Of a stretch of DNA of 26,069 bases, positions 7,185 through 14,939 are shown one piece after another. The notes under the pieces are model-generated. The model saw only the letters and a program-made list of their open reading frames with translations, was not told the origin of the DNA and did not search any database. The position numbers were made by a program, and so were the translations under genes. The stretch is from Deltaproteobacteria bacterium (lineage in GTDB: Bacteria; Myxococcota_A; UBA796; CAJQPC01): the NCBI GenBank assembly GCA_016717595.1, contig JADKFE010000055.1, positions 1 to 26,069 of the forward strand. Reading direction: 5' to 3'. Each line of letters starts with the position of its first letter. Position 1 is the first letter of the stretch.

Positions 7185-7765
7185 AACACCACCCCCACGC
7201 GGGCGAAGGTCAGCTCTACCCGGGCGAGCTGGCCCCAGCTCGGCAAGGTCGAGCCCAAGGAGAGCGAGGCCAGGCTGAGCGCCACGGGGCCCACGCGGCC
7301 ATGAATCGGGTCGAGCAGCGCGGCGGCGTAGACCACGTCCTCCACGGAGGTGTCTTCACGCTCTAAACCCCAAGGGCTCTCGGCGGCGACGGCGTCCCAG
7401 TCGTGCCGGTTGGCCCCGGTGAGCCCGACCTCTAAGCCCACCGCCGGAGACCAGCGCCAAGGCTGCTCCCCCAAGGTGCCCTGGGCCATGGCGGGGGCGG
7501 CCCGGGCGGCCACGGCGAGCTCAAAGGCCGTGGGGGAGCGCAGAGTGTCCCCGAGCAGGCGCCGGGCGCTCAGGCTCAGCTCTACGCCGGGCTCCAGGCG
7601 CACCCGCCCCGCGAGCTCCACGGACGAGGTCGGCGTCCAGGTCCAGAACTGCATCGCCGTGCCGCGCTCAAACGACGCGGTGAGCGCACGCTCCGCGGGC
7701 TCGGCGTGGGCAGAAGGCGTAAGCAGAGGGGCGAAGAGCGCGGCGCCGAGGAGGGTGAGGCGCAT
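7181..7765 (-). CDS. Envelope protein, outer-membrane-barrel-like
   Basis: A 194-residue protein with a clear signal peptide (MRLTLLGAALFAPLLTPSAHA, cleavage after AHA). Short amphipathic beta strands follow (VELAGRVRLEPGVELSLSARR), and the C-terminus ends in alternating VELTFARVGVVF with a terminal Phe, as is typical of outer-membrane beta barrels. I do not recognise a named family. It starts 8 bp after the stop of the alpha/beta hydrolase gene, and its stop overlaps the start of the M28 peptidase gene by 4 bp, so all four genes read as one operon. Confidence 0.7.
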   Translation of the reverse strand: MRLTLLGAALFAPLLTPSAHAEPAERALTASFERGTAMQFWTWTPTSSVELAGRVRLEPGVELSLSARRLLGDTLRSPTAFELAVAARAAPAMAQGTLGEQPWRWSPAVGLEVGLTGANRHDWDAVAAESPWGLEREDTSVEDVVYAAALLDPIHGRVGPVALSLASLSLGSTLPSWGQLARVELTFARVGVVF

Positions 7766-7773
7766 GGGCTCGG

Positions 7774-8826
7774 TCAGCCCAAGAGCCGCAGGAGCTCGGC
7801 GCGCACCTCATCCGGGCGCTCAATGTGCGGCGAGTGCCCGCAGTCTGGGAGCACGAGGTTGTCCACCTGCCCCCCGGCCTGGGCGTACTCGTCGAGGACA
7901 GCCTTCATCTGGGTGACCATCGGCTGCGGCGGGCAGGTCTCGGCGCCGGGCCAGCCGGGCACAAAGCCCAAGGAGCCCAGATAGGCGAGGTCAAAGGCCG
8001 AGTTGTCGGAGACGATGCTGTCGTCTGCGCCCCGAATCCACAGCACCGGCGGCCCGGCCTTCACCCGCCCGAAGGCGCGAAGGTCGAGGTGTTTGGGGGA
8101 GATCGCGTTGTTGATGCCTGAGTCGCCCGGGGCCACGCCGGGCCAGCTCGTCGAGGGCGTGAAGTCGCCGGGGTAATAGCCGGGGCCGAGCTTGCCCTTG
8201 ATCATCGCGTCTACGAGGGCGTCCTCTTCGTCTTCAGGCAGGGCAAAACCCGGCTTGAAGTAGAACGCCCGGAGCACGGAGCGCGGCGACTGCTGGGCGT
8301 CGGCGCTGCGGTCGCCTTGGGCGAGCAGGCGGCAGAAGTCGGGGGAGGCCACCCCGCCGCCAGAGCCCGCGAAGTCTTCAGCGTTGGGGCCGCCGTGAAC
8401 GCCTTGGGTGCCGCCGAAGCCCACGGGCGACACCGGGGCCTGCAAGATCAGGTGGGTGACGAGGCCGGGGCGGTCGATGGTGAGCTGCATCACCACCGCG
8501 GCGCCCATGGACCAGCCGAACCACGCCGCCCGATCGAGCTCAAGGGCCTCGGCCAAGGCGATGAGGTCGTCGGAGAGGTCACGCACGCCGCGGGTGGCGT
8601 CGATGGGCCCGGCCTCGGTGTCGCCGTAGCCGCGAAGGTCGGGGGCGATCACCCGCAGGCGGCCGCCGCTGGCCTCGACCAGAGAGGCCGCGAAGGCGGA
8701 GAAGAACCGGCCGCTGGAGACGTTGCCGTGCACCAGGATCAGCGGGCGACCCTCGGCCGGGCCCACCTCCCGCACCGCGAAGGCGCCGCGCGGGGTGACC
8801 ACACGGCGGAGAGGGAGGTCACGCAT
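7774..8826 (-). CDS. Alpha/beta hydrolase
   Basis: A 350-residue serine hydrolase of the alpha/beta fold. The oxyanion loop HGN is at 33-35 (ILVHGNVSSG). The nucleophile elbow GWSMG has S106, the acid is D268 or D269 in IRGADDSIV, and the general base is H331 in PDCGHSPHIERP. A variable cap covers roughly residues 135-250. The sequence style is that of haloperoxidase, lipase or epoxide-hydrolase-like enzymes, and substrate cannot be assigned. No signal peptide is visible, so it is probably cytoplasmic, unlike the three envelope genes that follow it in the same operon. It starts 62 bp downstream of the stop of the NlpC/P60 gene, with a hairpin between them. Confidence 0.9.
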   Translation of the reverse strand: MRDLPLRRVVTPRGAFAVREVGPAEGRPLILVHGNVSSGRFFSAFAASLVEASGGRLRVIAPDLRGYGDTEAGPIDATRGVRDLSDDLIALAEALELDRAAWFGWSMGAAVVMQLTIDRPGLVTHLILQAPVSPVGFGGTQGVHGGPNAEDFAGSGGGVASPDFCRLLAQGDRSADAQQSPRSVLRAFYFKPGFALPEDEEDALVDAMIKGKLGPGYYPGDFTPSTSWPGVAPGDSGINNAISPKHLDLRAFGRVKAGPPVLWIRGADDSIVSDNSAFDLAYLGSLGFVPGWPGAETCPPQPMVTQMKAVLDEYAQAGGQVDNLVLPDCGHSPHIERPDEVRAELLRLLG

Positions 8827-8856
8827 GCAGGCTCAGGCTCCAGGAGCGTATTGTCA

Positions 8857-8878
8857 ACCGGGCCTATTGGGGCCCGGT
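8857..8878 (-). terminator. Hairpin after the NlpC/P60 gene
   Basis: ACCGGGCC and GGCCCGGT form a perfect 8-bp stem around a 6-nt loop, between the stop at 8889 and the next gene start at 8826. No U-tract follows on the minus strand, so it is an intrinsic terminator only in a loose sense. Confidence 0.45.
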
Positions 8879-8888
8879 CGTGGGCTGC

Positions 8889-10694
8889 TCAGCGGCGGGC
8901 TGCTGCGGCGGGCAGGTCAGGGTTCCGCACGACGCTGTACTTCTTGGCGCTCATGCCGCGAGGTTGGCCGTTCGTGGGGATGGTGTAACCCGTCCCTTGG
9001 GTGGCGACGTAACGCAGCGGGGCCCAGGTCTCCAGGCCGTTCAGGGTGTCTTGGCCGTTCACCCGCACCCGCACCATGTCGCCGCTGACCTCCTTGAACT
9101 CGACGTTCGCCGCGCCGTTGGCCACGACGTTCGACGTGGAGGTGAAGCGGCCATCGGCGCCGCGGGTGCGCAGGTTGGTCCCGGCGGGGTCGTTGGCGCA
9201 GTTGAGCGTGAAGCCGCCCGTCCAGGCGTTGTTGCCCGAGTAGTTCGCCGCGCCGAGCGCGCTCTGGAACTTGGGCTGCTCGGCCCCGACGGCCCCGGCC
9301 AACAGCCACTCGGGGCCCGCGGGGTTCGCCTGGCCAAACACCTGGGTGGCGTTGGGGAAGTACCAGAAGCCGCGGTCGGTGCGCACATACTGGTTGTTCG
9401 TGGCGTTCTGGCTGCCCGTGGACTCGGCCACGGAGAGCTTCACCGCCCGGCGGGTGGCGCCGCCTTCGCCCGTGGCGCCGACCATGGGGATGTTCACGTC
9501 TTGGGTCTGGTAGACCACGACGACGTGGTTGGTGTACTCGTACGAGATCACGTCGCCGGCGACGGCGTCGTCGGGGGAGACGGGGGTGAAGTCCCGCGAG
9601 CCGTCGTGTTTGTAGGCCGCGGCGTTGTGGGAGGTGTTGCCGACGCGGCCGTCGCCCTCAAGCTCGTTCATGGCGATGCCCGTGAAGCCCGAGCAGTCCA
9701 CGCCGAACTTGCCGTTGCGGCTGGTGTTGTTGCGCATCCGGCCCATGTTGACGTAGTTCTGAATCGTCGCCGTGGTGGCGAGGCCGTTGTCGACGCAGGC
9801 CTGGGCGATGATCTGCATCTGCTGCGGCGTGCCTTTGCCCAGGAAGGCGTTGTTGCCCGCGGCCTGGCTCACGGTCTGACCGGCGTTGGGGCGGCCCTCA
9901 GCGATGCGCTGGGCCTTGATCGTTCCCGCCTCGTCGGCCTGATCGACGGTGTTCAGCACATACGGCGTGCGGAACGTGGTGGCCGGGGCCTGATCCCCGG
10001 CGACGCCCGGCGCCCAGACGGGGATGGAGTTGAAGTCGTTCGCCAAGGAGAGGATACGCTGGGCGGCGGTGGCCGAGCCCGCGGCGACAGCGCCGCCGGT
10101 GTCGGTCTCGGCGGCGGCGGGGGTGCCCGTGGCCTGATCCGTGGCCCCGGCGACGGGGGTGACGTTCTCGGCGGGCGGCGTCACGTTCGTGGCGTTGGGG
10201 GTGCCCGTCCCGGCGGCCTGAACCGGCGTGGTGTGCCGGGCGCTGACGTAGGCGGGCTGGCCGTTGTACTCGATGAGGATCCAGTCGCCTTGGGTGCCGA
10301 CGACGGCGACCTCGTTGCCTTGGGCGAGCTGGCCGAGGAGGTTCGAGGACGAGGCCGAGTCCGGTGAGCTGCGCACGTTGAGCTTCGACGCCGTCACCCG
10401 CACCTTGAGCTGGGGCGCGGCGGCGGGGGCGGCCTCGGGGGTGGCGGCGGTGGCGGTGGGGCTGCTCGCGGGCAGGCGGGAGGCGCCCAGATCCAGCATC
10501 CAGCCCAGGGCCGAGCCGACGGGGCCGCCGGTGAGGCCGCCCAAGATGCCCATCATGTGGTTGTTCCCGGCGGTGCGCGCCAGGTTCATCGCCCAGCCCA
10601 CGGTGCCGACGGCGTTGTCGCCTTGTTCGGGGGTGGCCGTCGCCTGCTCGGGGGCCGCGACTTGGGGGGTGACCTGGGTGCTCTGCGTGCTCAC
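8889..10694 (-). CDS. SH3b-NlpC/P60 cysteine peptidase-like protein, no signal peptide
   Basis: A 601-residue protein. Residues 1-70 hold a Gln/Thr/Pro/Ala-rich head and a Gly-rich hydrophobic stretch (GILGGLTGGPVGSALGW). A bacterial SH3 domain follows at about 97-153 (VTASKLNVRSSPDS...GDWILIEYNGQPAYV). After a Thr/Pro/Ala linker comes an NlpC/P60-like catalytic region with C334 in VDCSGF and H390 in YTNHVVVVY. A second SH3-like segment lies near 505-567. NlpC/P60 enzymes usually cut peptidoglycan peptides. Translation starts at GTG 10694, preceded by AGGAGG five bases upstream, and an in-frame stop lies about 50 bp upstream, so no hidden signal peptide is available. It may be exported by a non-Sec route such as an injection system or lysis, but that is inference. 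Confidence 0.8.
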   Translation of the reverse strand: MSTQSTQVTPQVAAPEQATATPEQGDNAVGTVGWAMNLARTAGNNHMMGILGGLTGGPVGSALGWMLDLGASRLPASSPTATAATPEAAPAAAPQLKVRVTASKLNVRSSPDSASSSNLLGQLAQGNEVAVVGTQGDWILIEYNGQPAYVSARHTTPVQAAGTGTPNATNVTPPAENVTPVAGATDQATGTPAAAETDTGGAVAAGSATAAQRILSLANDFNSIPVWAPGVAGDQAPATTFRTPYVLNTVDQADEAGTIKAQRIAEGRPNAGQTVSQAAGNNAFLGKGTPQQMQIIAQACVDNGLATTATIQNYVNMGRMRNNTSRNGKFGVDCSGFTGIAMNELEGDGRVGNTSHNAAAYKHDGSRDFTPVSPDDAVAGDVISYEYTNHVVVVYQTQDVNIPMVGATGEGGATRRAVKLSVAESTGSQNATNNQYVRTDRGFWYFPNATQVFGQANPAGPEWLLAGAVGAEQPKFQSALGAANYSGNNAWTGGFTLNCANDPAGTNLRTRGADGRFTSTSNVVANGAANVEFKEVSGDMVRVRVNGQDTLNGLETWAPLRYVATQGTGYTIPTNGQPRGMSAKKYSVVRNPDLPAAAARR

Positions 10695-10699
10695 GTTCG

Positions 10700-10705
10700 C
10701 CTCCT
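10700..10705 (-). promoter_or_regulatory. Strong Shine-Dalgarno fixing the GTG start
   Basis: AGGAGG on the minus strand, 5 bp before the GTG at 10694. This decides the start of the NlpC/P60-like gene. Confidence 0.75.
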
Positions 10706-10749
10706 GCGATGCCGGGGCCCGTAGAATAGCACCACATCGCTAACCGAGA

Positions 10750-12435
10750 TCAGCGATCTCGCTCCACGATCACGTCGTCGAGCATTAATGCGTCCAGCTT
10801 CGCCGCCCGCCACGCGCGGATGGCGTCGAAGGGGGAGCACACGATGGGCTCCTCGTGCATGTTGAACGAGGTGTTGATCAAGGCCGGCACGCCGGTGAGC
10901 TCCTCAAAACGCCGCAGCAGCCGGTGCAGTCGGGGGCTCTCGTTGGCGTCCACGAGCTGGGGCCGCGCTGTTCCGTCCACATGCACCACCCCCGGGGCGA
11001 GGCGGCGGAGCTCCTCGGTGCAGTCGCAGCACACCGTCATGTGCCGGGCCGAGAGCGGCGTCTTCTCTAAGCCCACGAACAGCCGCGGGGCGTTCTCGGC
11101 GGCGCAGATCGGCGCGAAGGGCATAAACTCCGTACGTTTGAGCTGCCCGTTGAGCCGATCGTTCACCTCGGGCAGATCCGGGCGCACGAGGATCGAGCGG
11201 TTGCCCAGGGCCCGCGGGCCAAACTCCATGCCCCCGGCGAAGCGGGCGACGGTCTTGCCCCGGGCGAGCAGGCTGGCGGCGTGCTCGACGGCGTCCACGC
11301 CGCTCACGGCGGTGAGCCGGGCGATGTGCAGCTCTCGGGAGATCTGGCTCTTGGTGTAGCGGGGGCCCCAGTCGAGCCGAACCCGCGCCTCTGGGGGCGC
11401 CCCCGCCGCGCCAAGCGCCGCGCCCAAGGCCAGCCCGCCGTCGCCCATGTGCGGCGTGACGAACAGGCTGCGCACCTGGGGCAAGGCGGCGACCCGCTGG
11501 TTGAGCTTCACGTTGGCGAAGGCCCCGCCGGCCACGGCGACGTCGGCCACGCCGGTGCGCTCGACCCAATAGGCCACGAAGGCGGTGACCGCGTCCTCCA
11601 GGGTGCGCTGGGCGGCGGCGGCGACCTCCTCCCGACGAAACTCCCCGAGCGCCCGATAAAACGGGCTGTCTTTGGTCTCGACGAGGAAGGGGCTGAGGCG
11701 GTTGAAGCCCGGGCTCACGAAGCGCAGGCGCTCGGCCATGTGCTCCAGGAGCTCTGGCGGCGGCTCGGCGTAGGCGGCGAGGCCGGTGACCTTGCCCTCA
11801 TGGCGCAGGGCGGTGAAGCCCAGCCACTCGGTGATGCGGGAGTAGAAGGTGTTCACCGCGGCCAGGCCCGACTGCGCCCAGTGCCGGTTGAGCTGGCCGA
11901 CCTGACCCACCCACGCCGTCGCGCTGAGCCCGTCGCCCATGGCGTCAACCGTCAAGATCAGCGCCGTGGAGTGGGGCTGGGCGCGGTACGCCGCGTGGGC
12001 GTGGGCCTCGTGGTGGTCCATCATCACCACCTGGGCCTTGGGAAGCCCCGCTCCCGCAGCCGGTGGGCGAGCAGGCGCTGGCTGGCCTCCACCTCCACGG
12101 CGTGCAGGCCCGTGCGGCGCAGCGCCACCTGATAAGCGATGTAGGCGCTCAACAGCGGGTCAAACTGCCCCCCCTTCGGCCTTGCGGTTGTGGTGCAGCG
12201 CGGGAAAGCGCCGCAAGAGCGTCGAGGGCGTGAACGCCGTGCCAAAGACCACCCGGTCTACGTCCCGGGCCTTCACCCCGCCGGTGTCCAGCGCCGCGTC
12301 GATGGCGGCCCAGGGGAAGGCGCCCGAGCCCTTCTTGCGGTCAAACCGCTCTTGAGAGCACGCCGCCAGGAGCTGTCCGTCTTGGACGAGGGCGGCGCCA
12401 GCGTCGTGGTTGTCCGCCACACCGAGGATGATCAT
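10750..12435 (-). CDS. O-carbamoyltransferase (NodU/TobZ/CmcH family), two compensating frame breaks
   Basis: This enzyme would transfer carbamoyl from carbamoyl phosphate, with ATP, to a hydroxyl on a sugar or natural product. The N-terminal Kae1-like half starts MIILGVADNHDAGAALVQDG and has the metal-site motif DHHEAHAHAAY and LTVDAMGDGLSATAW. The C-terminal part has VAGGAFANVKLNQRVA, the hallmark GGMEFGPRALGNRSIL, and LINTSFNMHEEPIVCSPFDA. The frame changes twice. One extra G in a G7 run near 12168-12174 and one missing G in a G4 run near 12048-12051 split it into 12160-12435, a middle piece and 10750-12030. Correcting both gives about 561 residues, normal for the family. The opposite signs and homopolymer context argue for sequencing error. 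It is the last gene of the minus-strand operon, after the MBL hydrolase. Confidence 0.85.
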
Positions 12436-12471
12436 GGGGGGTAGTGTAGCCTAGGAGGGGAGTCGGGCCGC

Positions 12472-13167
12472 CTAAAACCACCCCAACGCCTGATTCCGCC
12501 GCCGCACGTCCGTCAGCGACGCCGATCCCGGCGTGGTGTCGTCTCCTCCCCATAGCTGTGCCCCGGGTAGAGGATGAGGTCACCGGGCAACGTAGCGAGG
12601 CGCTGGGTGAGCGTGCGGCGCATCTCTTCAGCGTTGCCGCCGGGGAGGTCTACGCGGCCGCAGCCCTGCAAGAACAGGGTGTCCCCGGCGATGAGCGCGC
12701 CTTTGCAGCGGAAACATTGGCTGCCGGGGGTGTGGCCGGGGGTGTGCAGGCACTCGATCTCCACCTCACCCACCTTCACCTTGTCGCCGGAGCTGTGGGA
12801 GGTGAGGTCCGTCGCCGAGAGCTTGGTCACGGTGCGCACGCCGTGGGCCTCGGCCTCGTGAACGTGCACGGGGCAGGGGTTCAAGCGCGAGGAGCTCGGG
12901 GAGGCCCTGCACGGTGAAGCCGAACATGGTGCCGCCGCAGTGGTCGGGGTGGTAGTGGGTCACCATCGCGCCGACCACCTTCATGTCGTCTTCAGCGGCG
13001 CGGTCGAGCACGCCGCGCACGTCCCAGGCCGGGTCGATCACCACACACTCGCGGGTGACCCGGTCGCCGACCAGGTAGATGAAGTTCGCCATCTGGGCGG
13101 CGACGGGGTTCTGGCGGCCAAAGTCGCGACCGGCGCGGAGCTGGCGAAGGTAGAGGCGGTCGTCCAT
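12472..13167 (-). CDS. Metallo-beta-lactamase-fold hydrolase, glyoxalase II-like (frame breaks)
   Basis: A hydroxyacylglutathione-hydrolase-like zinc enzyme of about 231 residues after correction. The signature H71-x-H73-x-D75-H76 is seen in THYHPDHCGG. Further ligands come from LHTPGHTPGS, LIAGDTLF and LYPGHSYGEETTP. The coding frame breaks near 12885, where one extra base separates LPELLAL from NPCPVHVHEAEAH. It breaks again near 12540, where one missing base hides the natural end LTDVRRRNQALGWF and its stop at 12472-12474. I chose the ATG at 13167 because an upstream in-frame start at 13209 would overlap the epimerase gene by 28 bp. Thioester or sulfur-dioxygenase-type chemistry is possible. 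It lies 36 bp upstream of the carbamoyltransferase gene. Confidence 0.8.
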
Positions 13168-13181
13168 CGAGGGGCCCGGGG

Positions 13182-14210
13182 TCAGGGGTTGGGGCGGCTC
13201 AGATACCACGCCGCGAAGCGCCGCACCCCCTCCTCCAAGGGCACCGACGGCGCGTAGCCCACGGCGTCGGCGAGGCGGGAGACGTCGGCGCGGGTCTCAC
13301 GCACGTCGGCGGGCTGGGGGCCGACGAGCTCTCGGATGGCCGTGACGCCCAAGGCGCGCTCCAAGGCGTCCACGAGGTCCACCAGGGGCCGGGGGCTGCC
13401 GCCGCCGAGGTTGTACACCCGGAACGGCGCCGCCGAGCGCGCGGGGTCGTCGTCCTCTGGGCCCGGGGCGGGCGGGTGATCGAGGGCGGCCAAGGTGCCC
13501 GCCACCACGTCATCGACGTAGGTGAAGTCCCGCACCATGTCGCCGTGGTTGAAGAGCTGAATCGGGCGACGGTTTCGCATGGCCTCAGCGAAGAGGTACA
13601 CCGCCATGTCCGGGCGGCCATAGGGCCCATACACCGAGAAGTAGCGCAGGCCCGTGGACGGCAGGCCGAACAGGTGGGCGTAGCTATGCGCCATCAGCTC
13701 GTTGCACCGTTTGGTCGCCGCGTAGAGCGAGAGCGGGTGATCGGCGCCCGAGGCCTCTTGGAGCGGCTGGCGGGCCTGATCGCCGTAGACCGAGCTTGAG
13801 GAGGCATAGACCAGGTGGTCTACTCCGATGGCGCGGCAGCCCTCCAAGACCTGCAAGAACGCCACGAGGTTGGCGGTGACGAAGTCTTCAGGGTGGCTCA
13901 CCGACCAGCGCACCCCGGCCTGGGCGGCGAGGTGGATGACCCGGCGCGGCTTGTGGGCGGCGAAGAGCGCGGCGGTGGCGGCGGGCTCGGCCAGATCCAG
14001 ACGCTCAAAGACGAAGCCCGGCGAGGCCGAGAGGCGCGCGAGGCGCTCCTCTTTGAGGGCCGGGTCGTAGTAGGCGTTGAGGTTGTCGACGCCCAGCACC
14101 CGCTCCCCTCGGGCGAGGAGGGCCTCGGCGACGTGGTAACCGATAAAACCCGCGGCGCCGGTCACCAGGACCGGGCGAGGGTCGGGGAGGGGAGAGGGGC
14201 GCGGGCTCAT
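13182..14210 (-). CDS. NAD-dependent sugar-nucleotide epimerase, UDP-glucuronate 4-epimerase-like
   Basis: A 342-residue extended short-chain dehydrogenase. It has the Rossmann motif TGAAGFIG (17-24), VDNLNAYYDPALKEERL, the catalytic YAATK (Y163, K167) with upstream YASSSSVYG, and RYFSVYGPYGRPDMA. The last is typical of UDP-glucuronate 4-epimerases such as those of capsule and LPS pathways. A Pro/Glu/Asp-rich insertion (PPAPGPEDDDPARSAAP) near residues 245-262 is unusual. I chose the ATG at 14210, which leaves one base after the stop of the DTW gene; in-frame starts up to 14240 would overlap it. It probably supplies an activated uronic acid for envelope glycan or glycoside synthesis, which fits the carbamoyltransferase downstream. 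Confidence 0.88.
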   Translation of the reverse strand: MSPRPSPLPDPRPVLVTGAAGFIGYHVAEALLARGERVLGVDNLNAYYDPALKEERLARLSASPGFVFERLDLAEPAATAALFAAHKPRRVIHLAAQAGVRWSVSHPEDFVTANLVAFLQVLEGCRAIGVDHLVYASSSSVYGDQARQPLQEASGADHPLSLYAATKRCNELMAHSYAHLFGLPSTGLRYFSVYGPYGRPDMAVYLFAEAMRNRRPIQLFNHGDMVRDFTYVDDVVAGTLAALDHPPAPGPEDDDPARSAAPFRVYNLGGGSPRPLVDLVDALERALGVTAIRELVGPQPADVRETRADVSRLADAVGYAPSVPLEEGVRRFAAWYLSRPNP

Positions 14211-14211
14211 C

Positions 14212-14877
14212 CTAAGAACCGCCTTGGTCATCATCGGCATCAGCGTCGAGGCTCGACGGGGCCGATTCTAACCCGGCGGCGGGCCCGAGCGCCGCGGGCC
14301 CCAGCGCGGCGGGCCCCCCACGCTGGTCGAGGTGCTGCCGGGCCATCACGTCGTACAGGGCGCGTAGCCCCTGCGCGCTCTCCGCGTCGCCCAAGGCGTC
14401 CAGGGCCTCAGCGATGGCCTCCATGGTGGCCATGCCGTCCTCACGCTGCTGGGTGCGCATTCGCATCGCCGGGGGGCGCGTCGGCGGCGGCAGGCTCAGC
14501 CGGGGCATGGTGTGAAGTTTGGTCAGGCGACCAAACATGCTGCGACACTGGCTCCAGCTCCCGTCGAGCACGATCAGGCGGCGCAGCGCGCCGGGCGGCG
14601 GCAGGTTCACCGGGCCGGGGAAGAGCAGCCAGTCCCCGGCGAGGCCAAGCTCGGGCGGGGTGGGGCTGTCGGGGGCGCCGAGATCAAAGAGCAGGGATCC
14701 CGGCAAGGCGTGGTGGGCGATCAGGCCGCTGTTCGACGCCCGGGTGCGCTCCTTGACGTGGCGCAGGATGACCACCTGCGCCGCGGCGGTGAGCTGGGGG
14801 ATCTCTGCGCAGTAGCACCAGGGCTGGCGCATACGGCAGCGATCACAGCGGGGCAGGGAGTTCGGCGGAGGCTTCAA
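14212..14877 (-). CDS. DTW-domain protein, tRNA aminocarboxypropyltransferase-like
   Basis: A 221-residue member of the DTW family (TapT/YfiP, TuaA), which adds the acp group from SAM to uridine in tRNA. The N-terminal zinc-type cysteines are C11, C14, C21 and C23 (CDRCRMRQPWCYC). The characteristic RHVKERTRASNSGLIAHHAL and the signature LDGSWSQCRSM (D105-G-S107-W108) follow. The Thr of D-x-T-W is replaced by Ser, a conservative change. The C-terminus has an Ala/Gly/Pro tandem (PAALGPAALGPAAG) and an acidic tail. The start appears to be TTG at 14877; no better start or clear Shine-Dalgarno is visible upstream. It is the first gene of the minus-strand operon and divergent from the ceramidase gene. 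Confidence 0.8.
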   Translation of the reverse strand: MKPPPNSLPRCDRCRMRQPWCYCAEIPQLTAAAQVVILRHVKERTRASNSGLIAHHALPGSLLFDLGAPDSPTPPELGLAGDWLLFPGPVNLPPPGALRRLIVLDGSWSQCRSMFGRLTKLHTMPRLSLPPPTRPPAMRMRTQQREDGMATMEAIAEALDALGDAESAQGLRALYDVMARQHLDQRGGPAALGPAALGPAAGLESAPSSLDADADDDQGGS

Positions 14878-14939
14878 ACGCTTCTGACCGATCTGGGGGA
14901 GAGACCGGTTATCGTCCTTGACCCCGCGAGGAGAGCCCC
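14878..14939. promoter_or_regulatory. Short divergent promoter region
   Basis: These 62 bp separate two divergent genes and must hold control signals for both, or a promoter must lie inside a gene. On the plus strand GAGGAG (14928-14933) lies six bases before the ATG at 14940. I see no convincing -35/-10 pair. Confidence 0.4.

Noticed and set aside
8852..8857. TTGACA on the minus strand just upstream of the alpha/beta hydrolase gene
   Set aside because: Only 25 bp separate it from the ATG at 8826 and no -10 follows at 16-18 bp; it is also next to the hairpin stem.
8880..10367. Plus-strand open frame of 495 codons opposite the NlpC/P60 gene
   Set aside because: The minus strand has SH3 and DCSGF motifs plus a strong ribosome site; the plus frame has only biased composition.
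10725..10745. TATTCT-like -10 upstream of the NlpC/P60 gene and a short GAGATC/GATCTC palindrome
   Set aside because: No matching -35 at a suitable distance, and the palindrome overlaps the carbamoyltransferase stop codon, so it is probably coding chance.
14276..14325. GC-rich repeat with palindromic GCGGGCCC units considered as a regulatory site
   Set aside because: It lies inside the DTW gene and encodes the Ala/Gly/Pro tandem of its C-terminal tail.
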